Shown: piece after piece, positions 25,481 to 35,089 of the stretch
Numbering within the stretch: the first letter of the stretch is position 1
How the letters are laid out: each line of letters starts with the position of its first letter
NCBI RefSeq assembly: GCF_017968845.1
Contig: NZ_CP072876.1
Span: forward strand, 2,046,001 to 2,110,000
DNA: 64,000 nucleotides
Origin: Microbacterium sp. NIBRBAC000506063
GTDB taxonomy: Bacteria; Actinomycetota; Actinomycetes; Actinomycetales; Microbacteriaceae
Direction: 5' to 3'
Program-made: the position numbers and the translations under genes
Notes under the pieces: generated by a model
Databases searched by the model: none
Seen by the model: the letters and a program-made list of their open reading frames with translations, nothing else
What the model was told of the DNA's origin: nothing

Positions 25481-26192
25481 ATGCCGCGCACGCTCTCGCA
25501 GCTCGCCGACGACGGCCTGATCGACCCGGGCTGGGCCCAGGCCCTCGCCCCGGTCGCGGACGTGATCGCCGGACTCGGCGACCGGCTGCGCGCGGAGCAG
25601 GCGGCGGGACGAGGCTACCTTCCCGCGGGTCCGAACGTCCTGCGCGCCTTCGCCCAGCCGCTCGACGAGGTGCGCGTGCTCATCGTCGGCCAGGATCCCT
25701 ATCCGACGCCCGGGCACCCATCGGGCTCTCCTTCGCGGTCGATCGCGATGTGCGGCCGCTGCCGCGGAGTCTGGGCAACATCTACCGTGAGCTGCAGACC
25801 GACCTCGGCATCGCCCCGGCACCGCACGGCGATCTCACGGCCTGGACCCGTCAGGGCGTGCTGCTGCTGAACCGCGTCCTCACAGTCGCCCCCGGGGCCG
25901 CCGCCTCCCATCGGGGCTGGGGCTGGGAGCAGGTGACCGAGTGCGCGATCCGCGCCCTCGTCGCCCGCGACGCGCCGCTGGTGGCGATCCTGTGGGGAGG
26001 GATGCCGCGAACCTCCGCCCTCTGCTCGGCGCCACGCCGGCGGTGACCTCGCCGCATCCGTCGCCGCTGTCGGCGAGCCGGGGATTCTTCGGCTCGAAGC
26101 CCTTCTCGCGAGCGAACGCGCTGCTGCGGGAGCAGGGGGCCGCCGAGGTCGACTGGCGCGTCGATGCGCCGGCCGAAGCACCTCTACACTGA
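25481..26192 (+). CDS. ung: Uracil-DNA glycosylase, family 1 (two frameshifts)
   Basis: About 237 residues; removes uracil from DNA in base-excision repair. The catalytic water-activating loop [12 protein letters not shown] (Asp), LLLNRVLTV, and the minor-groove loop [18 protein letters not shown] with the catalytic His are all present. Frame changes near 25720 (one C lost before IGLSFAVD) and near 26005. It is the second gene of a pair with the SDR gene. Confidence 0.93.
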
Positions 26193-26196
26193 TCAC

Positions 26197-26802
26197 ATGC
26201 AATTCGAGCCCGGCGACCGTCGTCGCAGGCTCCCGCGCCACCTTCGGCCCGCGCCGCCCGAGCCCGAGGGCTTCGCGTACTCGATCAGACCCGCCCGCGA
26301 GCGCGATCTGCCGCACGTCCGCGCGATCTACAACCACTACGTGACCAACTCGGTGGTCACCTTCGACGAGAAGCCGTCGACGCTGCGGTCCTGGCGCAGC
26401 AAATACACGATGCTGGCGAAACTCACGCTGCCGTTCCTCGTCGCCGAGTCGCCGAACGGCCAGATCCTCGGTTACGCGCTCGTGCAGCCCTGGCAGACCA
26501 AGTCGGCCTACCGTTACACGGTCGAGAACTCGATCTACCTCGGTCCGGGCGCCGCCGGCAAAGGGCTGGGCGCCGCGCTGCTGGGGGCTCTCATCGAGGC
26601 CTGCGAGGAGGTCGGGCTGCGCGAGATCGTCGCGGTCATCAGCGACACCGGCGCCGAGGCCTCGGTGCGCCTGCACGAGAGGTTCGGCTTCACGGAGGTG
26701 GGGCGCATGGGGCGCGTGGGCTTCAAGTTCGGGCGCGACCTGGGCACGATCTATCTGCAGAAGTCCCTCAAGCCGAAGAAGAAGCGTCGCGCGACTCCCT
26801 GA
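26197..26802 (+). CDS. GNAT acetyltransferase, phosphinothricin/methionine sulfoximine acetyltransferase-like
   Basis: Intact 201 residues. YSIRPARERDLPHVRAIYNHYVTNS is the usual opening of Pat/YncA-type acetyltransferases, followed by SIYLGPGAAGKGLGAALL (acetyl-CoA loop) and VRLHERFGFTEVGRMGRVGFKFGR. A basic tail KPKKKRRATP is unusual. Start ATG 26197 was chosen over 26164 because it leaves ung intact. Likely detoxifies glutamate analogues; substrate inferred from family only. Confidence 0.85.
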   Translation: MQFEPGDRRRRLPRHLRPAPPEPEGFAYSIRPARERDLPHVRAIYNHYVTNSVVTFDEKPSTLRSWRSKYTMLAKLTLPFLVAESPNGQILGYALVQPWQTKSAYRYTVENSIYLGPGAAGKGLGAALLGALIEACEEVGLREIVAVISDTGAEASVRLHERFGFTEVGRMGRVGFKFGRDLGTIYLQKSLKPKKKRRATP

Positions 26803-26808
26803 CGCGTC

Positions 26809-26860
26809 CGGTCCCGCAGATTCACCCTTTCACCTCGGAGCAAGATGAATCTGGGGACCG
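26809..26860. terminator. Convergent hairpin between the GNAT and oligopeptide ABC genes
   Basis: CGGTCCCGCAGATTCA (26809-26824) pairs with TGAATCTGGGGACCG (26846-26860) with one bulge. It lies between the two convergent stops and could serve both strands. Confidence 0.7.
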
Positions 26861-26866
26861 AACGGG

Positions 26867-27661
26867 TCACGGGGAGGTGCGCGGGATCACCGGGATCGCC
26901 GCCAGCAGTGCCTTCGTGTAGTCCTCGCGGGGGCGCAGCAGCACGTCCGTCGTGGTTCCGTGCTCGACGATGCGACCGTCCTTCATGACCGCGACCGTGT
27001 CGCACAGGTGCTGGACGATGCCGATGTCGTGCGACACGACGAGAAGGGTGAGTTCCTCGCTCGCGCGCAGCTCCGCCAGCAGTTCGAGGATCTGCGCGCG
27101 GACGGTGACGTCGAGCGCCGACACAGGCTCGTCGCCGACGAGGATGCGCGGGCGGTGCACGATCGCGCGGGCCAGGGCGATGCGCTGGCGCTGCCCGCCC
27201 GAGAACTGGTGCGGATAGCGATCGGCCATCTCCGGATCGAGCCGCACCTGCGCGAGCACCTCGCGCACGCGCGCGCGCCGATCACCCGGGATTCCCAGCG
27301 CCCACAGCGGCTCGCCGACGATCTGGCCCGCCGTCATCCGCGGGTCCAGCGACGCATAGGGGTCCTGGAAGACGAGGCCGGTCTGACGACGCAGCCAGTG
27401 CAGCGAGCGTGCGGATGCCGTGGCGTCCACCTCTCGGCCGTCCACCGTCACCGTGCCCTCGGTGGGGGTGTCGAGCCCCAGGAGGAGCCGGACGAGCGTG
27501 GACTTGCCCGATCCGGACTCGCCGATGATGCCCAGGCTCTCTCCCGCGGCGACGTCGAGATCGGTCGGATGCAGCGCCGGGCGCCGTTGCGCGCGCTCGA
27601 ACAGCGTCCGCCGCGGGACCGGATGGCTGCGCGCGAGTCCGCGCGCTCGGATGAGGCTCAT
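26867..27661 (-). CDS. Peptide ABC transporter ATP-binding protein, OppF/DppF type
   Basis: Intact 264-residue ATPase. Walker [11 protein letters not shown]-loop [13 protein letters not shown], signature [15 protein letters not shown], Walker [14 protein letters not shown] and H-loop VVSHD are all visible. ATG 27661 overlaps the stop of the preceding ATPase gene by 4 bp. It is the last gene of a five-gene importer operon, and a hairpin follows its stop. Confidence 0.94.
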   Translation of the reverse strand: MSLIRARGLARSHPVPRRTLFERAQRRPALHPTDLDVAAGESLGIIGESGSGKSTLVRLLLGLDTPTEGTVTVDGREVDATASARSLHWLRRQTGLVFQDPYASLDPRMTAGQIVGEPLWALGIPGDRRARVREVLAQVRLDPEMADRYPHQFSGGQRQRIALARAIVHRPRILVGDEPVSALDVTVRAQILELLAELRASEELTLLVVSHDIGIVQHLCDTVAVMKDGRIVEHGTTTDVLLRPREDYTKALLAAIPVIPRTSP

Positions 27662-28445
27662 GCGTCGCCCTCCGGTCGCCAGAGCGTGGCCGTCGCATCC
27701 CGCAGCAGCGCCCGGGTGATGGGGTGGGCGGGGGCGCTCAGCAGGGTGGAGACGGGGGCGGACTCGATCACCCGGCCGCCCTCGAGCACGACGCCGTGGT
27801 CGGCCACCTGCGCGAGTACGGCGAGATCGTGCGTGATGAACACGAGCGACATGTCCTCGTCCTCCACGAGTGAGAGCAGGAGCTTCAGGATCCCCGCCTG
27901 GATGGTGACGTCCAGCGCCGTCGTCGGCTCGTCGGCGATGAGCAGGCGCGGACGGCAGGCGAGGGCCATGGCGATCGCGGAGCGCTGGCGCTGACCGCCC
28001 GAGAGCTGATGCGGATAGCGCTCCACGATCGTCTGCGGATCGGGGAGGTTCACCCGTGCGGCCTCGGCGATCGCGCGCTCGCGGGCGGCGCGGCGGCCGA
28101 GGCCCTCGTGGATGCGCACCGACTCGGCGATCTGCCGGCCGATCGTGCGGATGGGGTTGAGCGCCGTGCGCGGCTCCTGGAAGACGATGCCGATCTCGTC
28201 GCCGCGGAGCTCGGCGAGCTCGCGGTCGGGCAGGCCGATGAGCTCGCGTCCGTTCCACCGGATGCTGCCGCCGGCCTGCGCGCCCTCGGGAGGAGGCCCA
28301 TGATCGCCAGGGCCGTCAGCGACTTGCCCGAGCCGGACTCCCCGATGATCCCCACGCGCGCGCCGGCGGGCACCTCGAAGGAGACGCCGTCGAGGAGGCG
28401 GCGGCCGTCGATGTCGACGGTGAGTCCGTCCACGACCAGGCTCAT
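27658..28445 (-). CDS. Peptide ABC transporter ATP-binding protein, OppD/DppD type (one frameshift)
   Basis: About 262 residues: [21 protein letters not shown] (Walker A within), [43 protein letters not shown] and [11 protein letters not shown]. Works as a heterodimer with the OppF-type subunit to drive peptide import. The frame changes near 28295, between MGLLP and GGSIRW. Start and stop each overlap the neighbouring genes by 4 bp (ATGA). Confidence 0.93.
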
Positions 28446-29315
28446 GCGACCACCCCGGGACGGGGGCGGCGGCATCCGCTCCCCGGCGTCGCAGCGTGGG
28501 ATCCGTCGCCTCGCGCAGTCCGTCGCCCAGCAGGTTCAGTGCGAGCACCGTGAGGGTGATCGCCAGGCCCGGCCAGATGACCGAGAGCGGGTGCAGGGTG
28601 ATGTAGTTCTGCAGGTCGGCGAGGAGGATGCCCCAAGAGGGCTCGACGACCGAAGCGCCGAAGCCGAGGTAGCTCAACCCCGCCTCGGCGAGCACGGCGA
28701 TCGCCATCGACCACGACAACTGGATGATGAAGACGGGGGCGACGTTCGGCAGCAGGTGGCGCACGAGGTTCTGCGTGCGGGTCAGGCCCGCGGCTCGGCC
28801 CGCCACCACGAAGTCGCTCTGCTGCACGCGGCGCAGCTCCGGCCGCGTGACGCGGGCGATGTTGACGCCGAAGCCGATCCCGACCGACCAGATCACCACC
28901 CACAGCGACCCGCCCCACACCGCCGAGATCATCATGGCGATCATCAGGACGGGGAAGGCGATGAGGATGTCCACGAGCACCGCGACGCTCTCGCGCATCC
29001 ACCGCATCGTCAGCGCTCCGAGCGCCGCGAGGACGATGCCGACGACGGTGGCGACCAGGCCGGCGCCGACGCAGACGAAGACGACCGTCCGGGATCCCGC
29101 CATCACCAGGCTCAGGATGTCGCGCCCCGTGCTGTCGGTGCCGAACAGGTGGGGAGGCCCGGTGGCGCCCACCGGTTCGCGACATCCGACATCTGCGGGT
29201 CGAAGGGCGTCCAGAAGAGGGAGACCGCGGCGGTGAGCATCACGAACGCGACGACGATGAGACCGAAGCGGCCGGTGCCGGTGCGCCAGAGGCGAGGGAG
29301 CCAGCTGTTCTTCAT
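28442..29315 (-). CDS. Peptide ABC transporter permease, OppC/DppC type (two frameshifts)
   Basis: About 291 residues with an N-terminal membrane helix ([17 protein letters not shown]) and the BPD_transp_1 domain. [17 protein letters not shown] is the OppC-type signature and [10 protein letters not shown] with WGILLADLQ the EAA-like loop contacting the ATPases. Frame changes near 29155 and near 28480; with the latter corrected the protein ends on the TGA that overlaps the OppD start. Start ATG 29315 overlaps the OppB stop. Confidence 0.9.
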
Positions 29316-30260
29316 GCCGCCTCCCGCTGCCGAGGGTCGATGAGGTGGTGGACGAGGTCGATCACGAAGCCGACGACGAGCACGAACCCGGTCAGCACGA
29401 GCAACTCGCTCTGCACCTTCACGAGGTCGCGCGTGCCGACGTCCGTCACGAGCATGCGCCCGATCCCCGGCAGCGTGAACAGTTGCTCGATGATCACCGA
29501 GCCGACGAGGATGCCGGCGACCTGGAGTCCGAGCACCGTGACGATCGACAGGCCGACCGCCGGGATGCCGTGCTGCACGAGGGCGCGATTGCGGGTGAGC
29601 CCCTTCGCGGCGGCGGTGCGCACGAAGTCCTCGCCCGCCGCCTGCAGGGTGGCGCTGCGCACGAACCGCAGGAGCATGGCGCCCTCGACGATGCCGATCG
29701 TGAGCGCCGGCAGGATCAGGGCGCGGAAGGCCCGCCAGGGCTCGTCCCACCCGGTGCGGGGAAAGCCCTGCGCGGGCAGCCATCCCAGCCAGACCGCGAA
29801 GACGACCACGAGCATCATCCCGGCCCAGATGACCGGGACCGCCGCGAGCGCCTGCGCGGTCACGCTCATCGCCGTTCCCTCCCAGCGGCCCCGCAGCATG
29901 GCCGACAGGATCCCGAAGGGCACCGCGATCAGGAGGGCGATCACGAGCGACATGATCCCGAGGGGACCGTCACCTGCGCCTTCGCCGCGAGCTCCTGACC
30001 GACCGAGGCGCCGGTGATGAGGGAGGAGCCCAGATCGCCGCGTAGCACGCCGCCCATCCAGCCGAGGTACTGCGCCACCAGCGGCTGGTTCAGCCCCATC
30101 GCCTCGCGGATCGCCTCGACCTGGGCGGGGCTCGCCTGCGTGCCGGCGATGAGCTGGGCGACGTCGCCGGGGAAGACCCGGAGGGTGAGGAAGATGATCA
30201 CGCTCGACACGAGGAGCCCTGCGATCAGCAGGGCCCCCGGGTCAGCGCGTATCGGATCAT
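29312..30260 (-). CDS. Peptide ABC transporter permease, OppB/DppB type (two frameshifts)
   Basis: About 316 residues. MIRYALTRG, then LIAGLLVSSVIIFLTLRVFPGD as first helix, QYLGWMGGVLRGDLGSS typical of OppB, FVRTAAAKGLTRNR as the EAA loop and a final helix before [13 protein letters not shown]. Frame changes near 30235 and 29955. ATG 30260 overlaps the stop of the binding-protein gene by 4 bp, so the permease is coupled to it. Confidence 0.9.
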
Positions 30261-31771
30261 CCGGCGAGGACGGTCACATCACGCAGGTCGAGGCGCGCAT
30301 TGGTCAGCGCGTCGGGAAAGTCGATCACGCCGGGACGCACGGCGTTGACCGAGGTGACGGTGAACAGCCAGTCCGCGGCGTGATCCTCCGACACGATCCG
30401 TGCGGCCCTGGCCAGAAGCGCGGCCGCGGCGTCCAGGTCGGACTGGCGCAGCGCCTCGGCGTAGAGGTCCTGGACCTCGGGGTTGTCGTAGAGGAAGTAG
30501 TAGTTCGGGTTGGCGAAGTTCACGAAGTCGCGCGCCTCGGTGTGCTCCACGAAGCTCAGGTCGTAGTCCTTGTTCGTGTAGACGTCCTCCAGCCAGGTCG
30601 CGAACTCCACCACGTTCACGTCGAGGGTCACGCCGACCTTGGCGAGGTCGGACACGAGCAGACGCGGGATCGTCGTGGAGTAGTGGTTCGCGATCGTGAG
30701 GGTCAGCTCGAGGTTCTCCTGACCGGCATCGGCGAGCAGCTGGGCGGCGCGGTCGGGATCGTGGGGTGCGACCTCCGAGAGGTCCTCATACCCCGGGTCG
30801 AGCTCGGGAATCGGCCCGAAGAGGGTCTGTCCGGCGCCGAGCGCCTCCACGATCGCGTCGTGGTCGATCGCCAGGCGCAGCGCCTCGCGCACGCGCTCGT
30901 CGGTCAGAGGCGCGCGCGCGTTGTTGAAGGCGAGGGTCCCGGTGCTGGTCGTGCCGGCCTGGACGATCTCGAAGTCGCCCGAGTCGCCGAGCTGCGGCGC
31001 GAGGTTCGGGTCGACGCGCACGAGCACGTCGACGCTGCCGTCCAGAGCGGAGTTGATGCGCGCGGTGGCATCGGTGATGTAGTCGAAGACCACCTCGGCG
31101 ACGCCGGCGGGCCCGTCCCAGTAGTCCTCGTAGCGCTGGAAGGTGATGGAGCTGCCCTGGCTCCAGCGGCTGAGCGTGAACGGGCCGGTGCCGTTCTCGG
31201 CGGTCTTCAGATCCGTGCGGTCGCCCTCCTGGAAGACGAGGCCCGCGCGACCGGTGAGTGCGAACAGGAAGTTCACGTTGGGCTCGCTCAGGGTGATGAC
31301 GACGGTCTGCTCGTCGGGCGCTTCGATCGACTCGACGCCGGCGAAGTCGGAATGGCTGTGCAGGCCCTCGTCGGAGCGCACCTCCTCGAAGGAGGCGACG
31401 ACGTCGGAGGCCTCCAACTCGTCGCCGTCGTGGAAGGTGACGCCCTCGCGCAGTGTGAAAGTGTAGGTGAGCGCGTCCTCGGAGATCTCGTAGGAGGAGG
31501 CGAGACGCTCCACGATCTCGTTGCCGCTCCGGGTGACGAGGCCTTCGTAGATGTTGTCGATGAGGATCTGCTCGAGCGCCGAGCCGTCGGTGCGCCGAAT
31601 GTCGAGGTTGGTCGGCTCGAGGACGAGGCCCACCGTGAGGGTCGCGTTGCTGTCGACCTCGCCCGAGGGCGGCTCGCCGGGCTCGGCCTGGTCGCCGGTG
31701 CAGGCGGTCAACGCGAGGGCGGTCGAGGCGAGGGCGGCGATCAGAGCGAGGCGTCTGCTCGGGCGTTGCAT
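30257..31771 (-). CDS. Peptide ABC transporter substrate-binding lipoprotein (SBP_bac_5)
   Basis: Intact 504 residues. Signal peptide MQRPSRRLALIAALASTALA with lipobox LTAC, acylated Cys24. The mature domain has NIYEGLVTRSGNEI, YTFTLREGVTFHDGDELEASDV (the family signature) and FNNARAPLTDERVREALRLAIDHDAIV. It captures a peptide or similar ligand outside the membrane for the OppBCDF-type complex encoded downstream. First gene of the importer; hydrolase 31840-32745 lies 68 bp upstream on the same strand. Confidence 0.95.
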   Translation of the reverse strand: MQRPSRRLALIAALASTALALTACTGDQAEPGEPPSGEVDSNATLTVGLVLEPTNLDIRRTDGSALEQILIDNIYEGLVTRSGNEIVERLASSYEISEDALTYTFTLREGVTFHDGDELEASDVVASFEEVRSDEGLHSHSDFAGVESIEAPDEQTVVITLSEPNVNFLFALTGRAGLVFQEGDRTDLKTAENGTGPFTLSRWSQGSSITFQRYEDYWDGPAGVAEVVFDYITDATARINSALDGSVDVLVRVDPNLAPQLGDSGDFEIVQAGTTSTGTLAFNNARAPLTDERVREALRLAIDHDAIVEALGAGQTLFGPIPELDPGYEDLSEVAPHDPDRAAQLLADAGQENLELTLTIANHYSTTIPRLLVSDLAKVGVTLDVNVVEFATWLEDVYTNKDYDLSFVEHTEARDFVNFANPNYYFLYDNPEVQDLYAEALRQSDLDAAAALLARAARIVSEDHAADWLFTVTSVNAVRPGVIDFPDALTNARLDLRDVTVLAG

Positions 31772-31839
31772 AGGTGGTCCTCTCGGGTATGCGGGGGCGC
31801 GGCGGGGTGCTGTGGCCGCTTCGGGTGAGCGGGGTACGG

Positions 31840-32745
31840 TCAGTCTCCGCCGCCCGCGTGCGAGCGGATCAGCTCGGCGAGGGCGGCAGGGGCGTTCTCC
31901 TGGACGTTGTGCCCGGAGGCGACGATGGTGACGGTCGCGTCGGGCAGGCGCTCCGCGAACGCCCGGGCGTTCGCCTCGCTGACGTAGCCCGCATCGGCGC
32001 GGATGAGCGTCAGCGGGGCGCGGAGGGCGGCGAGGTCTGCCCACGCCGCGTCGTCGCGCAGCGGTGCGACGGGGGCCGGGGATGCGGTGAGCGTCTGGGC
32101 GGCGAGGTGCGCGAAGTGGTGCTTCCACTGCACGCGCCCGTCGGGGGTCACGCGGGAGTTGTGGAACACGCCGCGCTCCGTGTCGGCGCGGGCGCCGCCG
32201 AAGCCGAACGCCATCGCCCGGTCGACCATCTCGTCGCGGGAGGCGAACTCCGTGACGGCGTAGAACTCGCGCAGGGCGGAGGGGCCCGCGCTGAGGTCGA
32301 TCCCGGGCGCGATGTCGACGAGCAGGAGGGCTCGTACGAGCTCCGGATGCGCGGCGGCGACGGCGGCCGAGACCAGCCCTCCCAGGGAGTGCCCGACGAG
32401 CACCTGCGGGCGGTTCGTCCATGCGCGGAGCGCGACGGCGACGTCGGGTGCGAGCGTATGCGGGGAGTAGTCGGCATCCGATCGCCAGGACGAGTCGCCG
32501 TGTCCTGGCAGGTCGAGTGCGAGAGCCGGGAGTCCGAGCAGCAGTGCGGTGTTGTCCCAGGTGTGGGCGTTCAGGCCCGCGCCGTGCACGAGGGTCACGA
32601 CCGGATCGTCGGTGCCCCAGCGCAGGGCGCTGATCTCGCGTCCGTCTTCGAGGGTGAGTGTGAGTCGCTCGGCGGGGAGTTCGGCGGTGCCCAGTGCGGC
32701 TGCCTGCCCGGCGAGGAAGGAGAACTCGCTCGTGTCGTTCGTCAC
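31840..32745 (-). CDS. Alpha/beta hydrolase
   Basis: Intact 301 residues. Oxyanion region VTLVHGAGLNAHTWDN, LDLPGHGDSSW, nucleophile elbow VGHSLGGLVSA (Ser), and ASGHNVQENAP with the catalytic His. Start GTG 32745 (VTNDTSEFSFLAG). Located just upstream of a peptide importer on the same strand, so a linked role such as processing the imported substrate is possible but unproven. Divergent from the AhpD-like gene. Confidence 0.88.
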   Translation of the reverse strand: MTNDTSEFSFLAGQAAALGTAELPAERLTLTLEDGREISALRWGTDDPVVTLVHGAGLNAHTWDNTALLLGLPALALDLPGHGDSSWRSDADYSPHTLAPDVAVALRAWTNRPQVLVGHSLGGLVSAAVAAAHPELVRALLLVDIAPGIDLSAGPSALREFYAVTEFASRDEMVDRAMAFGFGGARADTERGVFHNSRVTPDGRVQWKHHFAHLAAQTLTASPAPVAPLRDDAAWADLAALRAPLTLIRADAGYVSEANARAFAERLPDATVTIVASGHNVQENAPAALAELIRSHAGGGD

Positions 32746-32912
32746 GTGCTCATTGTGGCCCTGCGGGGAGCGTCGTGAGAAACTAGGGAGCATAATGTCA
32801 AGAAATGGTGGGTATATGTGCAAGTAATGGTTATCAAATCTGCAACCGGCTTGTTGATATGCCTTTCCGCGGAAAGCGCGACGAGCGCTCCGGATCGGCT
32901 TAGGCTGGTGCC
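32746..32912. promoter_or_regulatory. AT-rich divergent promoter region
   Basis: 167 bp between divergent genes, far richer in A and T than its surroundings (32795-32870). Candidate -10 hexamers include TATATG and CATAAT-like sequences. No operator could be assigned. Confidence 0.5.
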
Positions 32913-33386
32913 ATGACCTCCCCGCGCGTCCATCTCTCCCGCACTGAGCCGTCAGCATACAAGGCGCTCGAAGCCTTCTCGAAGGAAGTGGGCAGGATCT
33001 GCGCGGCGGCGGGCATCGACGACCGCCTCAAGGAACTCGTGCTCATCCACTGCTCGCAGCTGAACGGCTGCGCCTACTGCACCCGCATCCACGTCGATCG
33101 TGCTGTCGCCGCCGGGGTCGATGCAGACACGCTCACCCAGCTCCCCTCCTGGCGGGAGTCGCAGGTCTTCTCCGATCGGGAGCGGGCCGGGCTCGAGCTC
33201 GCCGAGGCCTTCACGTTCATCCACGAGGACGGCATCCCCGACGAAGTGTACGACCGGGTCGGGTCGATCTTCACCGAGAAGGAGTACGCCGCCATCAGCT
33301 GGGCCTGCGTGTCGATCAATGCGTTCAACCGCATCGTGATCGCCGGGCGCTACCCGGTTCCGCCCCGGACGAAGGCGGCGGAGTGA
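32913..33386 (+). CDS. Carboxymuconolactone decarboxylase-family (AhpD-like) protein
   Basis: Intact 157 residues. The redox motif CAYCTRIH (Cys53, Cys56, His60) is the AhpD-like CX2CX3H site, preceded by LKELVLIHCSQLNG. Such proteins reduce peroxides or act as lactone decarboxylases; presence of both cysteines suggests a redox role. Its stop overlaps the GTG of the phosphatase gene by 4 bp. Confidence 0.9.
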   Translation: MTSPRVHLSRTEPSAYKALEAFSKEVGRICAAAGIDDRLKELVLIHCSQLNGCAYCTRIHVDRAVAAGVDADTLTQLPSWRESQVFSDRERAGLELAEAFTFIHEDGIPDEVYDRVGSIFTEKEYAAISWACVSINAFNRIVIAGRYPVPPRTKAAE

Positions 33387-34087
33387 CCGTCCTCGAGATC
33401 GAGGGGCCTGGAACGTCCGCGACGTCGGCGGGATCATGGCATCCGAGGGGCGCATCCGCTCCGGCATGCTCATGCGCTCCGGGAATCTGGCCGCGGTGAC
33501 GGATGCGGGCGCCGAGGCCATCCGCGGGCGCGTGCGCCACATCGTCGATCTGCGGGGTGAGCGGGAGCTGAAGAACGAGCCGACCGCGGTCACCGGGGTG
33601 ACGATCACGCACCTCCCGCTCTTCTACGGGTCGATCCGTTCCTTCTTCACCGCGGATGCGACGCTCGACGAGCTGTACGGGCACATCCTCGACGAGGGCT
33701 CGGACAAGATCGTCGAGGCGATGCGGATCCTCGGCGCGGGGAGCCCACGCTCGTGCACTGCACGGTCGGCAAGGATCGCACGGGGTCACCGTCGCGCTCG
33801 CGCTGGCCGCGGTCGAGGCCGAGCGCGAGGCGGTCGTCGCGGACTACGCGCTCACCGAGTCGCAGCTGCCGCCAGAGCTCGTCCGTCGTGCACTGGGCTT
33901 CCTCCGTTCGAGTCATCCCGATGCGGTCAACATCGAGGCGCTCGCGACCAAGTCTCCGGCGCCGGTCATGCGCGCCCTGCTGGCGCGGATCGACGAGGAG
34001 TTCGGCTCCGCGGCGGGGTATCTGCGCGCGCACGGTCTCACCGCGGGCGAGCTGAACGGGCTGAGGAGCGCGCTCGTCGAAGGCTAG
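33383..34087 (+). CDS. Tyrosine-protein phosphatase family protein (frameshifts)
   Basis: About 235 residues. WNVRDVGGI near the start, RSGNLAAVTDAG, IVDLRGERE, and the P-loop HCTVGKDRTG (CX5R), the catalytic site of the PtpB/Y_phosphatase3 family. Frame changes near 33405, 33745 and 33790; with correction the P-loop is intact. C-terminal part MRALLARIDEEFGSAAGYL matches the family. Coupled by a 4-bp overlap to the AhpD-like gene; the target is unknown. Confidence 0.87.
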
Positions 34088-34106
34088 GAAGGTAAGGCAA
34101 GCCTTC
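34088..34106 (+). promoter_or_regulatory. DtxR/IdeR-type iron box
   Basis: GAAGGTAAGGCAAGCCTTC is a 19-bp partial palindrome with 5-bp perfect ends. It matches 12 of 19 positions of the DtxR consensus, including the AAGG/GCC core, and lies 24 bp before the SIP gene start. Iron-repressed expression is expected. Confidence 0.65.
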
Positions 34107-34129
34107 ATCGGTGATAGACTCGTCACGTT

Positions 34130-34605
34130 ATGACGATGATCACCGAAGTCCGCACCTCCCGCGCGCAGCGCCGTGCCGCACGGCAGTCGCGCGTGCAGCA
34201 CCTGGTGACCGCCGACGAGCAGTCGCTCGCTGAGCTCGAGGCCTTCCTCGCCACACTGCCGCTGTGCGCGACCGGCCGGGTGTTCATCGAGGTTCCGGAT
34301 ACCGAGTCGATCAGTCATGTCGACGCCCCGGCACGCATGACGGTGACCTGGCTCGCACGTTCGCGTCGCTCGGGCTCCCCGGCACCGGGCAGGCCTGCGG
34401 TCGCGGCATGGCCGTGGCACGTGCCACCTGCGCCTGGGCCGATGAGATGCTCTGCGACGAGGCGGGTGCCCAGACGCAGGTGACGCTGCTGGGCGGCTAC
34501 CTCGGCACCGCCGACATCATCGAGCACCTCACCGAGAAGACCGGCGTCGCCGCCGAGCGCATCCACGCCCCGGAGAGCTTCGGCCTGCTCCCCAGCAACT
34601 CCTGA
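34130..34605 (+). CDS. SIP-domain (siderophore-interacting protein C-terminal) protein (one frameshift)
   Basis: About 158 residues corresponding to the NAD(P)H-binding half of siderophore-interacting ferric reductases: ADEQSLAELEAFLATLP, GRVFIEVPDTESI, MTVTWLAR, and then CGRGMAVARATCAWADEML. No FAD-binding half is present. Frame changes near 34360. A DtxR-type box lies just upstream, which fits a role in iron release from siderophores; stand-alone SIP domains are known in Microbacteriaceae. Confidence 0.8.
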
Positions 34606-34639
34606 GAGCCCGGCCCTTCGGAGGATCCGGCTCGCTCGC

Positions 34640-35089
34640 TCAGCGAGCCGACCTCGTGCGCGGAACGTAGTTGCCGTCCTCCAGGCCCGCCTCGATCTCG
34701 AAGCGGTTGCGCAGCGGATCGCGCCCCGCCGCCAGGTACAGGAGCGGCATGAGGAAGCCGTAGCGCAGCCACTGCTGCTTGTGCACGGCTTCGTGCCGCA
34801 GCACCGCGTCACTGGGGGCGGCCTCGCCGGTGAGGAAGCAGGCGCCCACGCACTGCCCGCCGCGCATGTAGGTCCCGCGCGGCATCCCCCGGAACACCAG
34901 CAGCCCGTGTCGGCGCTCGACCTCGCCCGTGCTCCACAGCGTGCCCCAGGTCCAGCCGATCGCGGTCGCCCACAGATAGCCCAGCCTGCTGAGCGGCGAG
35001 CGCAGGAGGAAAGAGGGGATGCGCCGGTCGAAGCGGCGCCCGCGCGCCAGGATCTCCTCGGCATCGCGGCGCCACTCGGTGTCGGTCAC
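34640..35089 (-). CDS. HExxH-containing small protein, unknown function
   Basis: Intact 149 residues. HEAVHKQQWLRYG (His99-Glu100-His103) is a metalloprotease-like zinc motif. Hydrophobic LGYLWATAIGWTWGTLW may be a membrane segment. Proteins of this type in Microbacteriaceae are often called Fe-S oxidoreductase, but only two cysteines (GGQCVGACF) are present, so that name is not supported. GTG 35089 overlaps the arginase stop by 4 bp. Confidence 0.75.
   Translation of the reverse strand: MTDTEWRRDAEEILARGRRFDRRIPSFLLRSPLSRLGYLWATAIGWTWGTLWSTGEVERRHGLLVFRGMPRGTYMRGGQCVGACFLTGEAAPSDAVLRHEAVHKQQWLRYGFLMPLLYLAAGRDPLRNRFEIEAGLEDGNYVPRTRSAR

Noticed and set aside
30014..31828. Long plus-strand open frame (about 604 codons) opposite the peptide-binding lipoprotein
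   Set aside because: Exact antisense of an intact lipoprotein gene; no start signal and composition typical of shadow frames in high-GC DNA.
34640..35089. Fe-S oxidoreductase annotation for the HExxH protein
   Set aside because: Only two cysteines are present and no Fe-S binding motif; the visible feature is HEAVH.
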